Positions 18,341 to 27,934 are shown, numbered from the stretch's first letter. The stretch is 64,000 bases of DNA from Acinetobacter corruptisaponis (GCF_030053775.1 NZ_CP125669.1:2475962-2539961); one strand, 5' to 3'. Numbers and translations: made by a program. Notes: generated from the sequence alone by a model not told the origin.

Positions 18341-20485
18341 TCAAATACCAGATTTTGCTTTTTCTTGTGCTTTGAATCTTGCAAAAGCTGCAACACCTTC
18401 TGCCATCCTTTTTTCCCAAGCATCTTGAGAGTTAATATCAGGCAAACGGCCTCGCTCTTTTTTAAACTGTACAGCTCGAATTGCCAATTCTTTTGCTTCT
18501 TCAGGGCTTAGGTTGATACGCTTAGCTGAGATATGTGCTTGGACTTGTCTTAAGGTAGCTTCATCCATTGCTTTTGAAAGTACGGCATAAGCTGATTCAA
18601 ATGGATTGATATGATCAATTAAGTCAATATCAAGATCTCTGACATTTATAAACCTCTTTACGCCTTGAATAAAGGCTAAATTTGATTCAGGTTTGTTATC
18701 AGTATCTGTAAATTGGGGAGTAGTTCCGCCAAGCGTTTCCTGTGCTTGTTCAAGTTCTTTCTTTGCTTGTTGAATTAAGTTGAAAGCTGCAATTGCATGT
18801 TGACGAACTGCTTCTTGATCTTCAGCTTCTAGCTCTGGGTATTTTTCCTGAACAATTTTACCTAATGCTAATTGTGTTAGCTCTTCTGGAACAATATTTT
18901 CTTGGTCGAATAAGCCTCGTTCGATTGCTGATTTATTCTGTACAAAGGCTGTGATGATCTCATTCAAATCTTCCTTACAGATTCGATTAGCTTCTTCAGA
19001 TTCAGGTTTTTTAAGGCCATTGATTTCAACATGGACTTGTCCAGTTTTGTCATTAATACCTATATTATTTTTACCTTTCTGGTAACCATCTTCACCATAA
19101 TCAAAGCCATCTAAAGCACCCTGATCTTTGGGCGTGAACTCAAAACGAGGGGCGAGTACTTGTTCCATCAATAGGCTTGCAGCAATCGCTTTTAGCATGT
19201 CATTGACTGCCTCAACCACAAGTTTTTCTGAGGCATCTGGTTCAGCAATTAAATTGGTAAATTTAGCACGATATTTACCTTCGGCATCACGTGTAGCACG
19301 ACCAATAATTTGCACAATTTCCGTCAAACTACTGCGGTAACCAATAGTGAGAGCATGTTCACACCAAATCCAGTCAAACCCTTCTTTAGCCATACCTAAG
19401 GCAATAATGATATCAACATGGTCACGATTAAAACGCTGCGTAGGATTTTTGAGTGCTGTTAATACTTTGGAACGCTTAGCTGCATCACTATCATCTACAA
19501 GGTCTGCAACTTTTAGAGTACGTTTATTACCAAATTCGGTCGTGATTTCGATTAAATGAAATCCTGTCTCATCATCTACACCTTTCCACGTGCCTAGCTC
19601 ATCCATGATATGTTCAACTTCAAGATGCTTACCAATTTTGGTACTTTCTTTGGAGTTGACGTTTGGGATATGGATAATAGTTTTTAGGTTAGGATCTAAT
19701 ACTTTCATTACAGCATCGGTATATTTTCCTGTATAGAAGAAATAACCAATATCCAGTGCTTTTAAATAGCTATAACCATTTAATTGTTCATAGTAAGTAT
19801 AAGTAACAGTCTCAAATTTATTTTCATCAGTTGGGGAGAGTACTGCCTCCGAATCTCCACGGAAATATGAACCTGTCATTGCCACAATATGAGCTTTATC
19901 ACGTTCAATAAATTGGCCTAATTGATTACCTAATTTGTTATCAGGATTGCTGCTTACATGGTGGAACTCATCAATTGCTAAAAGCCGATTGTCAAAAACT
20001 TCTACTCCGAGTTCTTCTACTGCAAAACGAAATGTTGCATGCGTACAAACTAATACTTTGTCGTCACCTGCTAAGAACTCACCGACGGCTTTTACTTTAG
20101 ACTTAGCAACTTTTTCATCATCGGCATTTGGAGCATTACATAGGTTCCAGTGTGGTTGCACTTTCCAATCTGCCCAGAAACCATACTTAGTCAGTTCTTC
20201 ATCTGCGAAGCTACTACCAATAGAGCGTTCAGGAACGACAATTAAAGCTTGTTTAATACTTTGATTGGCTAACTTGTCTAGGGCAATGAACATTAATGCA
20301 CGTGATTTACCAGAAGCAGGTGGAGACTTAATTAAAAGATATTGTTCACCACGTTTTTCAAAGGCACGTTCCTGCATTGGACGCATGCCTAGTTCATTCG
20401 CTTTGTTGGATGTGCCTGTGCAAGCAGTTTTGATAGAAACAGCAGGAACAGTCCGTTTATTGGTTGGATTTTCTGAAGTTGTCAT
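18341..20485 (-). CDS. DEAD/DEAH-type superfamily 2 helicase of a restriction-type operon
   Basis: A 714-residue ATP-dependent DNA translocase or helicase. Walker A is SPPASGKS (about 54-61), Walker B is the variant DEFH (about 172-175), motif III is AMTGSYFRGD, and the second RecA domain ends with motif VI QIIGRATRDAEGKYRA. The C-terminal part (about 540-714) is charged and helical, ending in a lysine-rich tail, and may contact partners. It starts 2 bp after the methylase stop. The nearest analogues are the Res-type subunits of type I/III restriction enzymes and the DISARM and BREX helicases. No nuclease motif is visible in it, so the GIY-YIG protein may supply the cut. Confidence 0.85.
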   Translation of the reverse strand: MTTSENPTNKRTVPAVSIKTACTGTSNKANELGMRPMQERAFEKRGEQYLLIKSPPASGKSRALMFIALDKLANQSIKQALIVVPERSIGSSFADEELTKYGFWADWKVQPHWNLCNAPNADDEKVAKSKVKAVGEFLAGDDKVLVCTHATFRFAVEELGVEVFDNRLLAIDEFHHVSSNPDNKLGNQLGQFIERDKAHIVAMTGSYFRGDSEAVLSPTDENKFETVTYTYYEQLNGYSYLKALDIGYFFYTGKYTDAVMKVLDPNLKTIIHIPNVNSKESTKIGKHLEVEHIMDELGTWKGVDDETGFHLIEITTEFGNKRTLKVADLVDDSDAAKRSKVLTALKNPTQRFNRDHVDIIIALGMAKEGFDWIWCEHALTIGYRSSLTEIVQIIGRATRDAEGKYRAKFTNLIAEPDASEKLVVEAVNDMLKAIAASLLMEQVLAPRFEFTPKDQGALDGFDYGEDGYQKGKNNIGINDKTGQVHVEINGLKKPESEEANRICKEDLNEIITAFVQNKSAIERGLFDQENIVPEELTQLALGKIVQEKYPELEAEDQEAVRQHAIAAFNLIQQAKKELEQAQETLGGTTPQFTDTDNKPESNLAFIQGVKRFINVRDLDIDLIDHINPFESAYAVLSKAMDEATLRQVQAHISAKRINLSPEEAKELAIRAVQFKKERGRLPDINSQDAWEKRMAEGVAAFARFKAQEKAKSGI

Positions 20486-20487
20486 GC

Positions 20488-23232
20488 TTATTTCTTTCCT
20501 ACTTGTTTTGAAGTCATTTCGGTATACATTGAAAATAGTTTCTCAAGGCGTTCCGTATCATTCTTAAAGCGACGACCAATATAAATACGTTCTAGAACTT
20601 CATCATTTTGCTCATGAGCAGCACGTAAGTTTTCGGGCATTTTTTCTGGATCATAAAGGTCTGCAATCGTTGCAGGGAAATGTGCTTCCCGAGCTAATAA
20701 AATATTTTCAGCACAACGAGTTAGGTCTACTTTATTTTTTTCAGTAAGTTTTGGTAGAGGAAAGGTATTCCATCCTAGAGTATTTGAATATCTATAATCA
20801 GTTTTCATTTTGCCACATACAGCACCTATCCATGCTAGATGGACTTTTGAACTTAATATGGCTAAAGTCCAAATTGGTGCATCATATAAAGCAAAAGCTT
20901 GATTAGTTGTTAAGGCTTCTTTAGATTTTAAATCGCAAGGTAAATATTCTCTTCGTTCTGTTGATACAGTTGGAACCAAGATCAAATAATTTTTTGCAGT
21001 ATTTCTGTCCCTGAATTGATGGGATCTTTCAGCTAATTTATGTAAAGATTTATCCTTACTGGATAAACGATTTTCTTTCACATTTGCTATTCTTTGATTA
21101 ATAAACGGATCACTTAAAGCCAAACTTAAATTGCAATCATCAACCCATATACAAAATCTAATTTTCCCTTTCAAAAATTCCTGACCACCAAATAAAGGGC
21201 GAATGATTTTACTTAGTTCAGGATTTTTGCTGATTAACTCATTTTTTTCTAAGCTATTGAGAGTTAAAAAATTTCCATCACCAGGATAGTTTCCATAGTT
21301 CATCACAGGTAAGGCGGCAAGTGGTTCAGCCGCTTTGTGCACAATGAAGGTTTCCGTGTCCATTAAATACGGACTAATGTTTTTTACGTTTTTTATTATT
21401 AATTTACCATCAATCTCATAATATATTTTCTTAGTTTTTAAACTCTTACTTAAACCTATTATTGAAACAGTTACTCCTGCATTATGTGCTGCTAGATTAC
21501 TCCATTTGAAACTATTGAGAGCAAACTTGATTTCTACTTTGGTTAAAATTAATGGCCATAAGCTAGGAACATGCTGTCCCTGACAAATAGAATTAGTCGT
21601 TACAAAAGCGGCTTCTGCATTACTTTGATCGATGTACTCAGCAGCCTTAAATATCCAACCAGAGACATAGTCCAATATTCTAACATCAGTAGTGTTTTTA
21701 AAAACACTGACTAAATCTTCTTTCTGAGATACTAATTGTTCTCTAGCGCCTTTATATGGAGGATTCCCACAAATATAGGTTTCCCCACCTTCATTTTCAA
21801 AATCAATTTCTGTCTGTTCTAAGGGTGTTTGAAATAAATCATCAGCAACAACTTTGACTGTACTACCTTTTGGAGAGCAAATACTTAACCAATCCAAACG
21901 TAAAGCATTACCACAAATAATCCAGTTCTCTTTAGAAAGTGGCAATACAGTTTGTAATGCTTCAATCTGACCACAGTATTGAACGTTAGACTGGTATTCC
22001 GCAATAACAAGAGCTAATCGAGCGATTTCTGCTGGGAAGCTATTGATCTCAATGCCTCTAAAATTTGTTAGAGGAATATCAGTAGCTCTACCTATTTCGC
22101 CACGCAGTTCATTAATTTTAGCTTCAATTTTACGAAGTTGCTTATATGCAATAACAAGAAAATTTCCCGACCCACACGCAGGGTCAAATACACGAATACG
22201 TGCAATTCGCTTACGCAAATTCAGAAGTTTTAAAGAACTTTCTTTAGAAGCTTCTAATTGCTCATTTAAATCATCAAGAAATAACGGGTTTAAGACCTTT
22301 AAGATGTTGGGCACACTGGTATAGTGCATTCCCAATGAACCACGCTCATCATCATTGGTAACAGCCTGAATCATTGAGCCAAAAATATCAGGGTTGATTT
22401 CTTGCCAATTTAACTTTCCTGCATGTAATAAATAAGTACGGGCAATCTTTGAAAATTTTGGTACTTCTGTACTACCAGAGAATAGACCACCATTCACATA
22501 AGGGAATTTTCTCGCCCAAACAGGAAGTTTTATATCATCACGTTGATGATGATCCACATTCATTGCATGGAATAATGTACCAATGACTTCATGTGTGTTA
22601 CTTGAATCACGTGCGGACATTTGCTCTATTGTCTGAGTGAAAATTCCTCTTGGTTGAAAAATTTCAGTATCTTCTGCGAAGAAACAGAAAATTAAACGTG
22701 CCATGAAATGGTTCATGTCTTGGCGACGTTCCTCAGTCGCCCAATCTGGATTTTCTTTTAATAATTCGATGTAGAGTTTATTTAAACGTCCCGTTGCACG
22801 TACATCAATCGGGTTATCTTTAATTTCCCGAATAGTTGAGATGCCTGCTAGTGGTAAGAAAAACCCAAAATGTTCTGCAAACTTAGAAAACTCAGAACTA
22901 ATAGTTTCCCCAGACAGGAGATCTTCCGCTTGTAAGTTAAGACCATCAGTAGCCAGAATGAATTTGGCTTTAGCTTTCTCTGTTGCCTTACTTTCTCGTA
23001 GTGCACTCAAAGTCAAAGTGACTGAGTCATGATCACATATAGCTATGTGAATATAATTTCTTTGTAGAACCCCGTTTTCAATGTCTGAAGAATTACTCTG
23101 ACCAGCACGCAGCTTTTTTATTGTAGTTTCTTTATTGCCAAAAGCTCTCAAAAAGTCATAAGCAAACTCTTGGGCATCAAACGGCTTTTCTGCAAGTTCG
23201 GAGACGGCTGCTTCAATTTCAACGGCATTCAT
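20488..23232 (-). CDS. MmeI-like class I DNA adenine methyltransferase
   Basis: A 914-residue DNA methylase. The SAM-binding motif I is DPACGSGNFL (about 350-359), the catalytic motif IV is CGNPPY (about 488-493), giving an N6-adenine specificity by family rule. A GMHYTS motif (about 301) lies upstream as in MmeI/Eco57I-like enzymes. A long region after residue 600 is the likely target-recognition part. The N-terminal region (1-140) lacks a clear PD-(D/E)XK, so it is probably a modification-only enzyme. It is the first gene of the leftward operon methylase-helicase-small protein-GIY-YIG, and is transcribed divergently from a second methylase operon across the 42-bp palindrome. Confidence 0.88.
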   Translation of the reverse strand: MNAVEIEAAVSELAEKPFDAQEFAYDFLRAFGNKETTIKKLRAGQSNSSDIENGVLQRNYIHIAICDHDSVTLTLSALRESKATEKAKAKFILATDGLNLQAEDLLSGETISSEFSKFAEHFGFFLPLAGISTIREIKDNPIDVRATGRLNKLYIELLKENPDWATEERRQDMNHFMARLIFCFFAEDTEIFQPRGIFTQTIEQMSARDSSNTHEVIGTLFHAMNVDHHQRDDIKLPVWARKFPYVNGGLFSGSTEVPKFSKIARTYLLHAGKLNWQEINPDIFGSMIQAVTNDDERGSLGMHYTSVPNILKVLNPLFLDDLNEQLEASKESSLKLLNLRKRIARIRVFDPACGSGNFLVIAYKQLRKIEAKINELRGEIGRATDIPLTNFRGIEINSFPAEIARLALVIAEYQSNVQYCGQIEALQTVLPLSKENWIICGNALRLDWLSICSPKGSTVKVVADDLFQTPLEQTEIDFENEGGETYICGNPPYKGAREQLVSQKEDLVSVFKNTTDVRILDYVSGWIFKAAEYIDQSNAEAAFVTTNSICQGQHVPSLWPLILTKVEIKFALNSFKWSNLAAHNAGVTVSIIGLSKSLKTKKIYYEIDGKLIIKNVKNISPYLMDTETFIVHKAAEPLAALPVMNYGNYPGDGNFLTLNSLEKNELISKNPELSKIIRPLFGGQEFLKGKIRFCIWVDDCNLSLALSDPFINQRIANVKENRLSSKDKSLHKLAERSHQFRDRNTAKNYLILVPTVSTERREYLPCDLKSKEALTTNQAFALYDAPIWTLAILSSKVHLAWIGAVCGKMKTDYRYSNTLGWNTFPLPKLTEKNKVDLTRCAENILLAREAHFPATIADLYDPEKMPENLRAAHEQNDEVLERIYIGRRFKNDTERLEKLFSMYTEMTSKQVGKK

Positions 23233-23348
23233 AGGCTTTAAGTTATATGTGATTCATCTTTGGGAATATTTTAGCAAATAAAAGAATATACATCCTCTTC
23301 TTAGGGCAATATTTGTCTGAGGCTGTGACCATATTTTATATTTCTTAA

Positions 23349-23390
23349 TATATGGTGATTCTACATAAATTTATGTAGAATCACCATATA
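23349..23390. promoter_or_regulatory. Perfect 42-bp palindrome: probable shared operator
   Basis: Two exact 21-base halves meet between 23369 and 23370 with no spacer. It lies in the 177-bp gap between the divergent methylase (start 23232) and XRE gene (start 23410). A TATGAT box at 23393-23398 is a likely -10 of the XRE gene, only about 11 bases before its ATG, so the palindrome would cover the -35. Binding by the XRE protein would repress its own operon and perhaps the opposite one. As RNA it would also form a hairpin. Confidence 0.7.
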
Positions 23391-23409
23391 GATATGATAT
23401 TATAAAACA

Positions 23410-23703
23410 ATGACCTATACTGAATTTAATAGGCTTGTTCGGAAAGCAAATCTAACGTTGAAAGCTTTTGCTGAACTGCTAAAAATGAATCCAGCTTCTC
23501 TTAGTAACTATGCAAAAAAAGGAGAGGTGCCAATGCATCTAGCAATTATTGCAACACTTCTATCTGAAATGCATGAACAAGGTATTGATTATTCTTCTAT
23601 TTTAGATAGAGTTGAAATTTCTACTAAAAAACCCCGTGGTTCAGCAAAAGTTGGGAAATTCGGAGGAGATAAACAAATTGATCTTGAGCTAGGAGATGAT
23701 TGA
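23410..23703 (+). CDS. XRE-like controller protein of the rightward restriction operon
   Basis: A 97-residue protein. Residues about 7-60 form a helix-turn-helix: VRKANLTLKAFAELLKMNPASLSNYAKKGEVP. A short basic-then-acidic tail (STKKPRGSAKVGKFGG...LELGDD) follows. It lies immediately downstream of the 42-bp palindrome and just ahead of a methylase and a nuclease-like gene, the position of controller (C) proteins in restriction-modification systems. The probable -10 is so close to the ATG that the mRNA would be nearly leaderless. The C-protein role is inferred from context. Confidence 0.75.
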   Translation: MTYTEFNRLVRKANLTLKAFAELLKMNPASLSNYAKKGEVPMHLAIIATLLSEMHEQGIDYSSILDRVEISTKKPRGSAKVGKFGGDKQIDLELGDD

Positions 23704-23705
23704 GA

Positions 23706-26700
23706 ATGGATGATTCTATGAAACACTCTCTTCTACAAGATCCTACTAAGTATGGTATATCAGAAAATATGCTCATTCAGTTTTCTGAGAAAGAGCCATT
23801 GTATGTGCATTTATCATATTTAGATTTGTTTACGAATGAGATTGATAAGCGGCCAGATGCCGTTGTTGAAATTAATGGTAGAGCTGCCTTATATTTAGTA
23901 TCAGAAAATATATTTACAATTGATGAGTTAAGGCAATTAAAAGAAATCTTAGCCTCTCGTGCTGATGCACGCTTTTTAGGTGTCTTGAGAGCTGGTGTTA
24001 TTGATATTTATCCTTTAGGAATTTTTTCTGAAAATGATGATCAGCCTATAGTTAAAAAAATTGATTTATCAGAGAGTAGTATCAATCTTCATGATTTTTT
24101 AATAGGTAATTTAACTGACAAACTTGATAAAAAAAATAATCAACGTAAAGTTGAACAGAGCTGGCTTGAAAATTATTTATTTCGTCTTTTACAAACGACT
24201 GCTCGTAATTTAAGAGAAAATATATCTGCAAATAAACTAACAGATAATCAAATTTTATCGTTAGTTGGTCGAGCATTATTTACACGATTTCTAATTGACA
24301 GAAAAATAATAGTAGATTCTGATGTTGGTAATATTTCTAATAAAACATCTAAATTAAATAACTTATTTAATAGCGTTAGCTCTATATCTGATACTTTCGC
24401 ATGGTTGGATAAAACATTTAATGGTAACTTGTTGCCTTTAGGTGATTTTTATTATAATTCAGAGGATTATAATGAATTTTTCTCACAGATTGGAGATGAG
24501 TCAGAACATATTTGTTTTGAGCTACAAGATATACTTTTAGCAACGATTAATAGACAAATGTCTTTAGATTGGGGGCGAATCCAATTTCAACACGTTCCTG
24601 CGGATATGTTAAGTCAAGTTTATGAGCACTTTGCTCATGCTTATCAAAATGAATTCGCTAGGAAAACGAGTATCCACTATACACCTAGTCACATCGCTAA
24701 AATATTAGTAGATTCAGCGTTTGATGGGTTAGAAATAGAAGACAAAAGCTCAGCTCAAATACTAGATCCTTCTGCTGGAGCAGGTGTTTTTTTAGTACTT
24801 GCGTTTAAACGTCTAGTATTAGAAAAATGGAAAATTACTGGGGAAAGACCCACACGTAATCAAATTAGAGGAATTTTAAACCACCAGTTGGTTGGTTTAG
24901 ATATCAATTCAGAATCACTCAAATTTGCTGCACTAAGTTTATATCTCACAGCCTTAGAGCTAGACCCTAATCCTACGCCTTTATCTGAGCTTAAGTTTGA
25001 CTGTTTGAATACTAAAACGCTTATTAATGTCTCTTTTGGGGAAGATCTACAAGAAACTTTAGGTAGTCTTTCTGAAAGACTACCAGTAGAACTGAATGAG
25101 CGATTTGATATAGTGGTTGGTAACCCACCTTGGACTAAGCAAAGAGGCCGAGGCGTTGGTGAGAAATTCAATGAATTAATTGAAAGAATAGCGATTTCAA
25201 GAGGCATTGATTCTAAAATCGCATCTCAATTCAATGTTGGATGTGATCCAGATATTCCTTTTATCTGGAGAGCAATTGAATGGTGTAAGCCAAATGGAAT
25301 GATTGCTTATGCATTACATGCCCAACATACATTATTTAACTATGGAAATAGTTTTATATTACGTTCAGCTTTATTTGACTGTATTGAGCTTACTGGTATT
25401 TTTAATGGCAGTGCATTACGACAAGAAAAAGCTATCTGGGAAAATAATGATGCACCTTTTTGTTTTTTAATAGCTAAAAATAAAAAACCTTCACCATTTA
25501 GTTCTTTTTACTATTTGAGTCCATATGTAGAAAAATCACTAAATGAGCAAGGTGGATTCCGAATGGATCCTCATATGGCTATACCTGTTGAACAATCTCA
25601 AGTTCAGGCTAATCCTCATCTATTGAAAACTTTATTTAGAGGATCTTGGTTGGATCATGAAATTATTGAGAAAATTCGTACAAACAGTGAAGTGATAACA
25701 TTACAAGAGTTTTGTGATAAATGGAAACTTATCTGCGGCAGTGGTTTTCAGTTAGGTAGCCAAAAAGTGGATGCATCTCTTTTCAAGGGGAAGTATTTAT
25801 TTGACTCTAAAGAAAAAAATAAACATCAATATATAATTAATACCAGTAGACTACATTATTTTTATCATGATCGAATATATGGGAACAGAAATCCACAATT
25901 ATTTAAAGCCCCATTAGTTTTATTTCTTGAATCTCCTCCACCGTTTAGGAATCAACGAGGCGCACTGCTCTCGACAGAGGAAGTAATATATTCAGAATCT
26001 TATGTTGGGGTATCAACTGCTAAGCATTCATCACCATTATTACTGGCTAAATATTTGCAGCTAATTTCATATAGTAATTTATTTCTTTATTATTTTCTTA
26101 TGACTAGTGCGAAATTTGGTGTGGAAAGAGATGCAATACTTACAAAAGAAATATTCACTTTTCCTTTAATAGACTTTGGTTCTTTTAATGAGGAACAGCT
26201 TACTCTCATAGAAAGTTTGAGTGAAAAATTAATCAATAGAGAAGAACCTTGGAATGAAATAGACCAATTTATGGCATCAATTTATGGCCTTAATAAGAAT
26301 GAAATGCAAGTAATTGAAGATAGTCTAAAGATGTCTTTACCATACGCAGAAAATAAAAAAGTTGCACAGAATAATCCTGAAAATGAAACTTTGGAATGTT
26401 TTCAGAATGAACTTTGTCGTGTGATTAATCCATTTACAAAGAGATTAAACTTGAAATTATGGTCTTCAATTGAAGATAATCTTAATGGAAATCAATCTGG
26501 GTGGAAGTTTATTCGGATAGGGTTTAGTGAACCTAAAGATATAAATAATAATTTAAGTCATAAATTTTTGTCAGAATTAGCTGATCAATTCTGGGTGTCA
26601 CAAGTAAAAATACATATCGATGAAACTGGTTGCGAATTGCTTATAGGCCAATTAGCACAAAATCGATATTGGACAAAAACAAAAGCTCGATTACTAGCTT

Positions 26701-26759
26701 TAGATATTTTAAATACTGATTTGGATAGAGCATATAATTATTGTGAGGGTATTCAATAA
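23706..26759 (+). CDS. Eco57I-like N6-adenine DNA methyltransferase
   Basis: A 1017-residue methylase. An N-terminal domain (1-150) of unknown role precedes a helical region. The catalytic domain has SIHYTPSHIAKILV (about 322-335), SAM motif I LDPSAGAGVF (about 353-362) and catalytic motif IV VVGNPPW (about 470-476). The part after about 620 should contain the target-recognition domain. NPPW in place of NPPY is common in this group. ATG 23706 overlaps nothing and begins 2 bp after the controller stop; a GGAG lies upstream. The stop overlaps the next start by one base (TAATG). No complete endonuclease motif is seen here, so cutting is probably done by the next gene. Confidence 0.85.
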   Translation: MDDSMKHSLLQDPTKYGISENMLIQFSEKEPLYVHLSYLDLFTNEIDKRPDAVVEINGRAALYLVSENIFTIDELRQLKEILASRADARFLGVLRAGVIDIYPLGIFSENDDQPIVKKIDLSESSINLHDFLIGNLTDKLDKKNNQRKVEQSWLENYLFRLLQTTARNLRENISANKLTDNQILSLVGRALFTRFLIDRKIIVDSDVGNISNKTSKLNNLFNSVSSISDTFAWLDKTFNGNLLPLGDFYYNSEDYNEFFSQIGDESEHICFELQDILLATINRQMSLDWGRIQFQHVPADMLSQVYEHFAHAYQNEFARKTSIHYTPSHIAKILVDSAFDGLEIEDKSSAQILDPSAGAGVFLVLAFKRLVLEKWKITGERPTRNQIRGILNHQLVGLDINSESLKFAALSLYLTALELDPNPTPLSELKFDCLNTKTLINVSFGEDLQETLGSLSERLPVELNERFDIVVGNPPWTKQRGRGVGEKFNELIERIAISRGIDSKIASQFNVGCDPDIPFIWRAIEWCKPNGMIAYALHAQHTLFNYGNSFILRSALFDCIELTGIFNGSALRQEKAIWENNDAPFCFLIAKNKKPSPFSSFYYLSPYVEKSLNEQGGFRMDPHMAIPVEQSQVQANPHLLKTLFRGSWLDHEIIEKIRTNSEVITLQEFCDKWKLICGSGFQLGSQKVDASLFKGKYLFDSKEKNKHQYIINTSRLHYFYHDRIYGNRNPQLFKAPLVLFLESPPPFRNQRGALLSTEEVIYSESYVGVSTAKHSSPLLLAKYLQLISYSNLFLYYFLMTSAKFGVERDAILTKEIFTFPLIDFGSFNEEQLTLIESLSEKLINREEPWNEIDQFMASIYGLNKNEMQVIEDSLKMSLPYAENKKVAQNNPENETLECFQNELCRVINPFTKRLNLKLWSSIEDNLNGNQSGWKFIRIGFSEPKDINNNLSHKFLSELADQFWVSQVKIHIDETGCELLIGQLAQNRYWTKTKARLLALDILNTDLDRAYNYCEGIQ

Positions 26760-27472
26760 TGAGTATGTTCGCCAGTTTAGGTAAAAAACCAACAGAAAAT
26801 AACTACCCATTTCCTGCATGGCCAGCTCATATTATTTTAGTGGTTGAGGATGCTCTAAGACTAGCTTCTAAATCAGCAGAGGGTTTGTTGGGAGGGAAAG
26901 CAAAATTATTAGCCGCAACGGAAGAGCAAATAACCGCATCAATTCAAAATACTCTTCATGAAATTTTGAGTGATGGAACAATTGTTGATGGTTTTACATC
27001 GGATATTTTTCAAAGTATATCTAGAAATGAATCTGTTGAAGACTATACTGGCGCATACTTGGATAAGCAACCTGATTTAACATTTAAATTAGTAGGTCAA
27101 TGTAAGCCACATCAAGGGCTTTATTGTGAATGTAAAATCCTAGACAAAACTCATCCTGTTAGAAATTATTTATATGATGGCTTATCTCGATTTGTTACCG
27201 GTAAATACGCATGGGCTATGCAACATGCTCATATGATTGGCTATGTGAGAGATCAAAATCTATCTACTATAAATTTAACAACATATTTAGCTCAAAATAA
27301 TAAAGCTGAAGGAAAAACACATAGTGACTGTTTACAAATACAAGGAGTACCTGTCATTAAACCAAATGATTTGGTTTACACCAGTCATGATAGAAGATTT
27401 AAGTTAATGAGATTGTCAACTAATCCTAATGCTACTCCAATAAATATTAGGCACTTGTGGTTGAACATATGA
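26759..27472 (+). CDS. Putative PD-(D/E)XK endonuclease partnered with the methylase
   Basis: A 237-residue protein with a candidate PD-(D/E)XK active site: an acidic PD at about 105-106 (KQPDLTFKL) and ECK at about 124-126 (LYCECKILD), separated by a short strand-turn. The upstream helix TASIQNTLHEIL could carry a further metal-binding glutamate. The spacing and the hydrophobic strands on both sides fit the nuclease fold. No close family is recognised. Its start overlaps the methylase stop by one base, so both are made together. In this setting it is the obvious restriction subunit. The assignment rests on motif and context only. Confidence 0.6.
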   Translation: MSMFASLGKKPTENNYPFPAWPAHIILVVEDALRLASKSAEGLLGGKAKLLAATEEQITASIQNTLHEILSDGTIVDGFTSDIFQSISRNESVEDYTGAYLDKQPDLTFKLVGQCKPHQGLYCECKILDKTHPVRNYLYDGLSRFVTGKYAWAMQHAHMIGYVRDQNLSTINLTTYLAQNNKAEGKTHSDCLQIQGVPVIKPNDLVYTSHDRRFKLMRLSTNPNATPINIRHLWLNI

Positions 27473-27900
27473 AATATTTTAATGTGTTTTCTAATCTCAA
27501 CATCAGATTTTGTTGTTTCAATATGAACTTATTCCTATTGAGTGAGTTTATATTTGCACTGGGTTTTTCTTTAGTTTTTTATCAAAACTTAAAAAACTAA
27601 AAGTTGTTATAAGAGTCTTTGCCTATACTCATTTCGAATTTAAATTTTTCTTTAAACGCCATTTATAAAAAGTTTTTTTCCTCATTTAGAGTTGTTCAGA
27701 AATATTAGAGAAATTCAAACGGTTTAAAAAATACTTTAAGTGATATTCGTACCTCTTTACAGATCAATTATCCGAAAATGTTAATTTTTCATCGAAAAAT
27801 TTAACAAAATATTTAACATTTTTTTATAAGTAATTGTAATTTATTTGATTAATTTTTTATGATGGGTATATCCGTTCTAGTACATCGTAGAACTCTCAAG
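27473..27900. other. Gene-free right edge of the island
   Basis: About 430 bp of extremely AT-rich DNA. It holds a 12-bp perfect inverted repeat (TTTAGTTTTTTA 27570-27581 with 27590-27601), which may weakly terminate the restriction operon, and the right copy of the 14-bp island repeat. No ORF is convincing. Confidence 0.55.
27799..27812 (-). repeat. Right copy of 14-bp terminal inverted repeat
   Basis: Exact reverse complement of 9912-9925. It lies inside a longer stretch with ATTTAACAAAATATTTAAC, itself partly repetitive. Proposed as the right end or a recombinase-binding site of the island. Confidence 0.4.
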
Positions 27901-27934
27901 AAAAGGCATAAAATTAAATTTTATGCCTTTTTTA
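27901..27934. terminator. Strong bidirectional terminator, perhaps the original ssb terminator
   Basis: AAAAGGCATAAAAT (27901-27914), a 3-nt loop and its perfect complement (27918-27931) followed by T. A 14-bp flawless stem with A and T tails works on both strands. It has no gene of its own nearby, which fits the idea that it once followed ssb directly. Confidence 0.8.

Larger units (their letters stand above)
9912..27812. mobile_element. Recombinase-trio mobile island carrying two restriction-type operons
   Basis: The approximate extent is set by a 14-bp inverted repeat (9912-9925 and 27799-27812), by the sharp change to AT-rich sequence right after ssb, and by the strong terminator at 27901 that resembles a displaced ssb terminator. 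The left arm encodes three tyrosine recombinases and a small partner. The cargo is a folded RNA-like segment, a membrane protein and two divergent methylase-containing operons. Elements with two or three different tyrosine recombinases in one operon (Tn554 TnpA/B/C, recombinase-in-trio, gamma-mobile-trio) are known to carry resistance or anti-phage cargo. The exact ends and target site are not proven. Confidence 0.6.
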
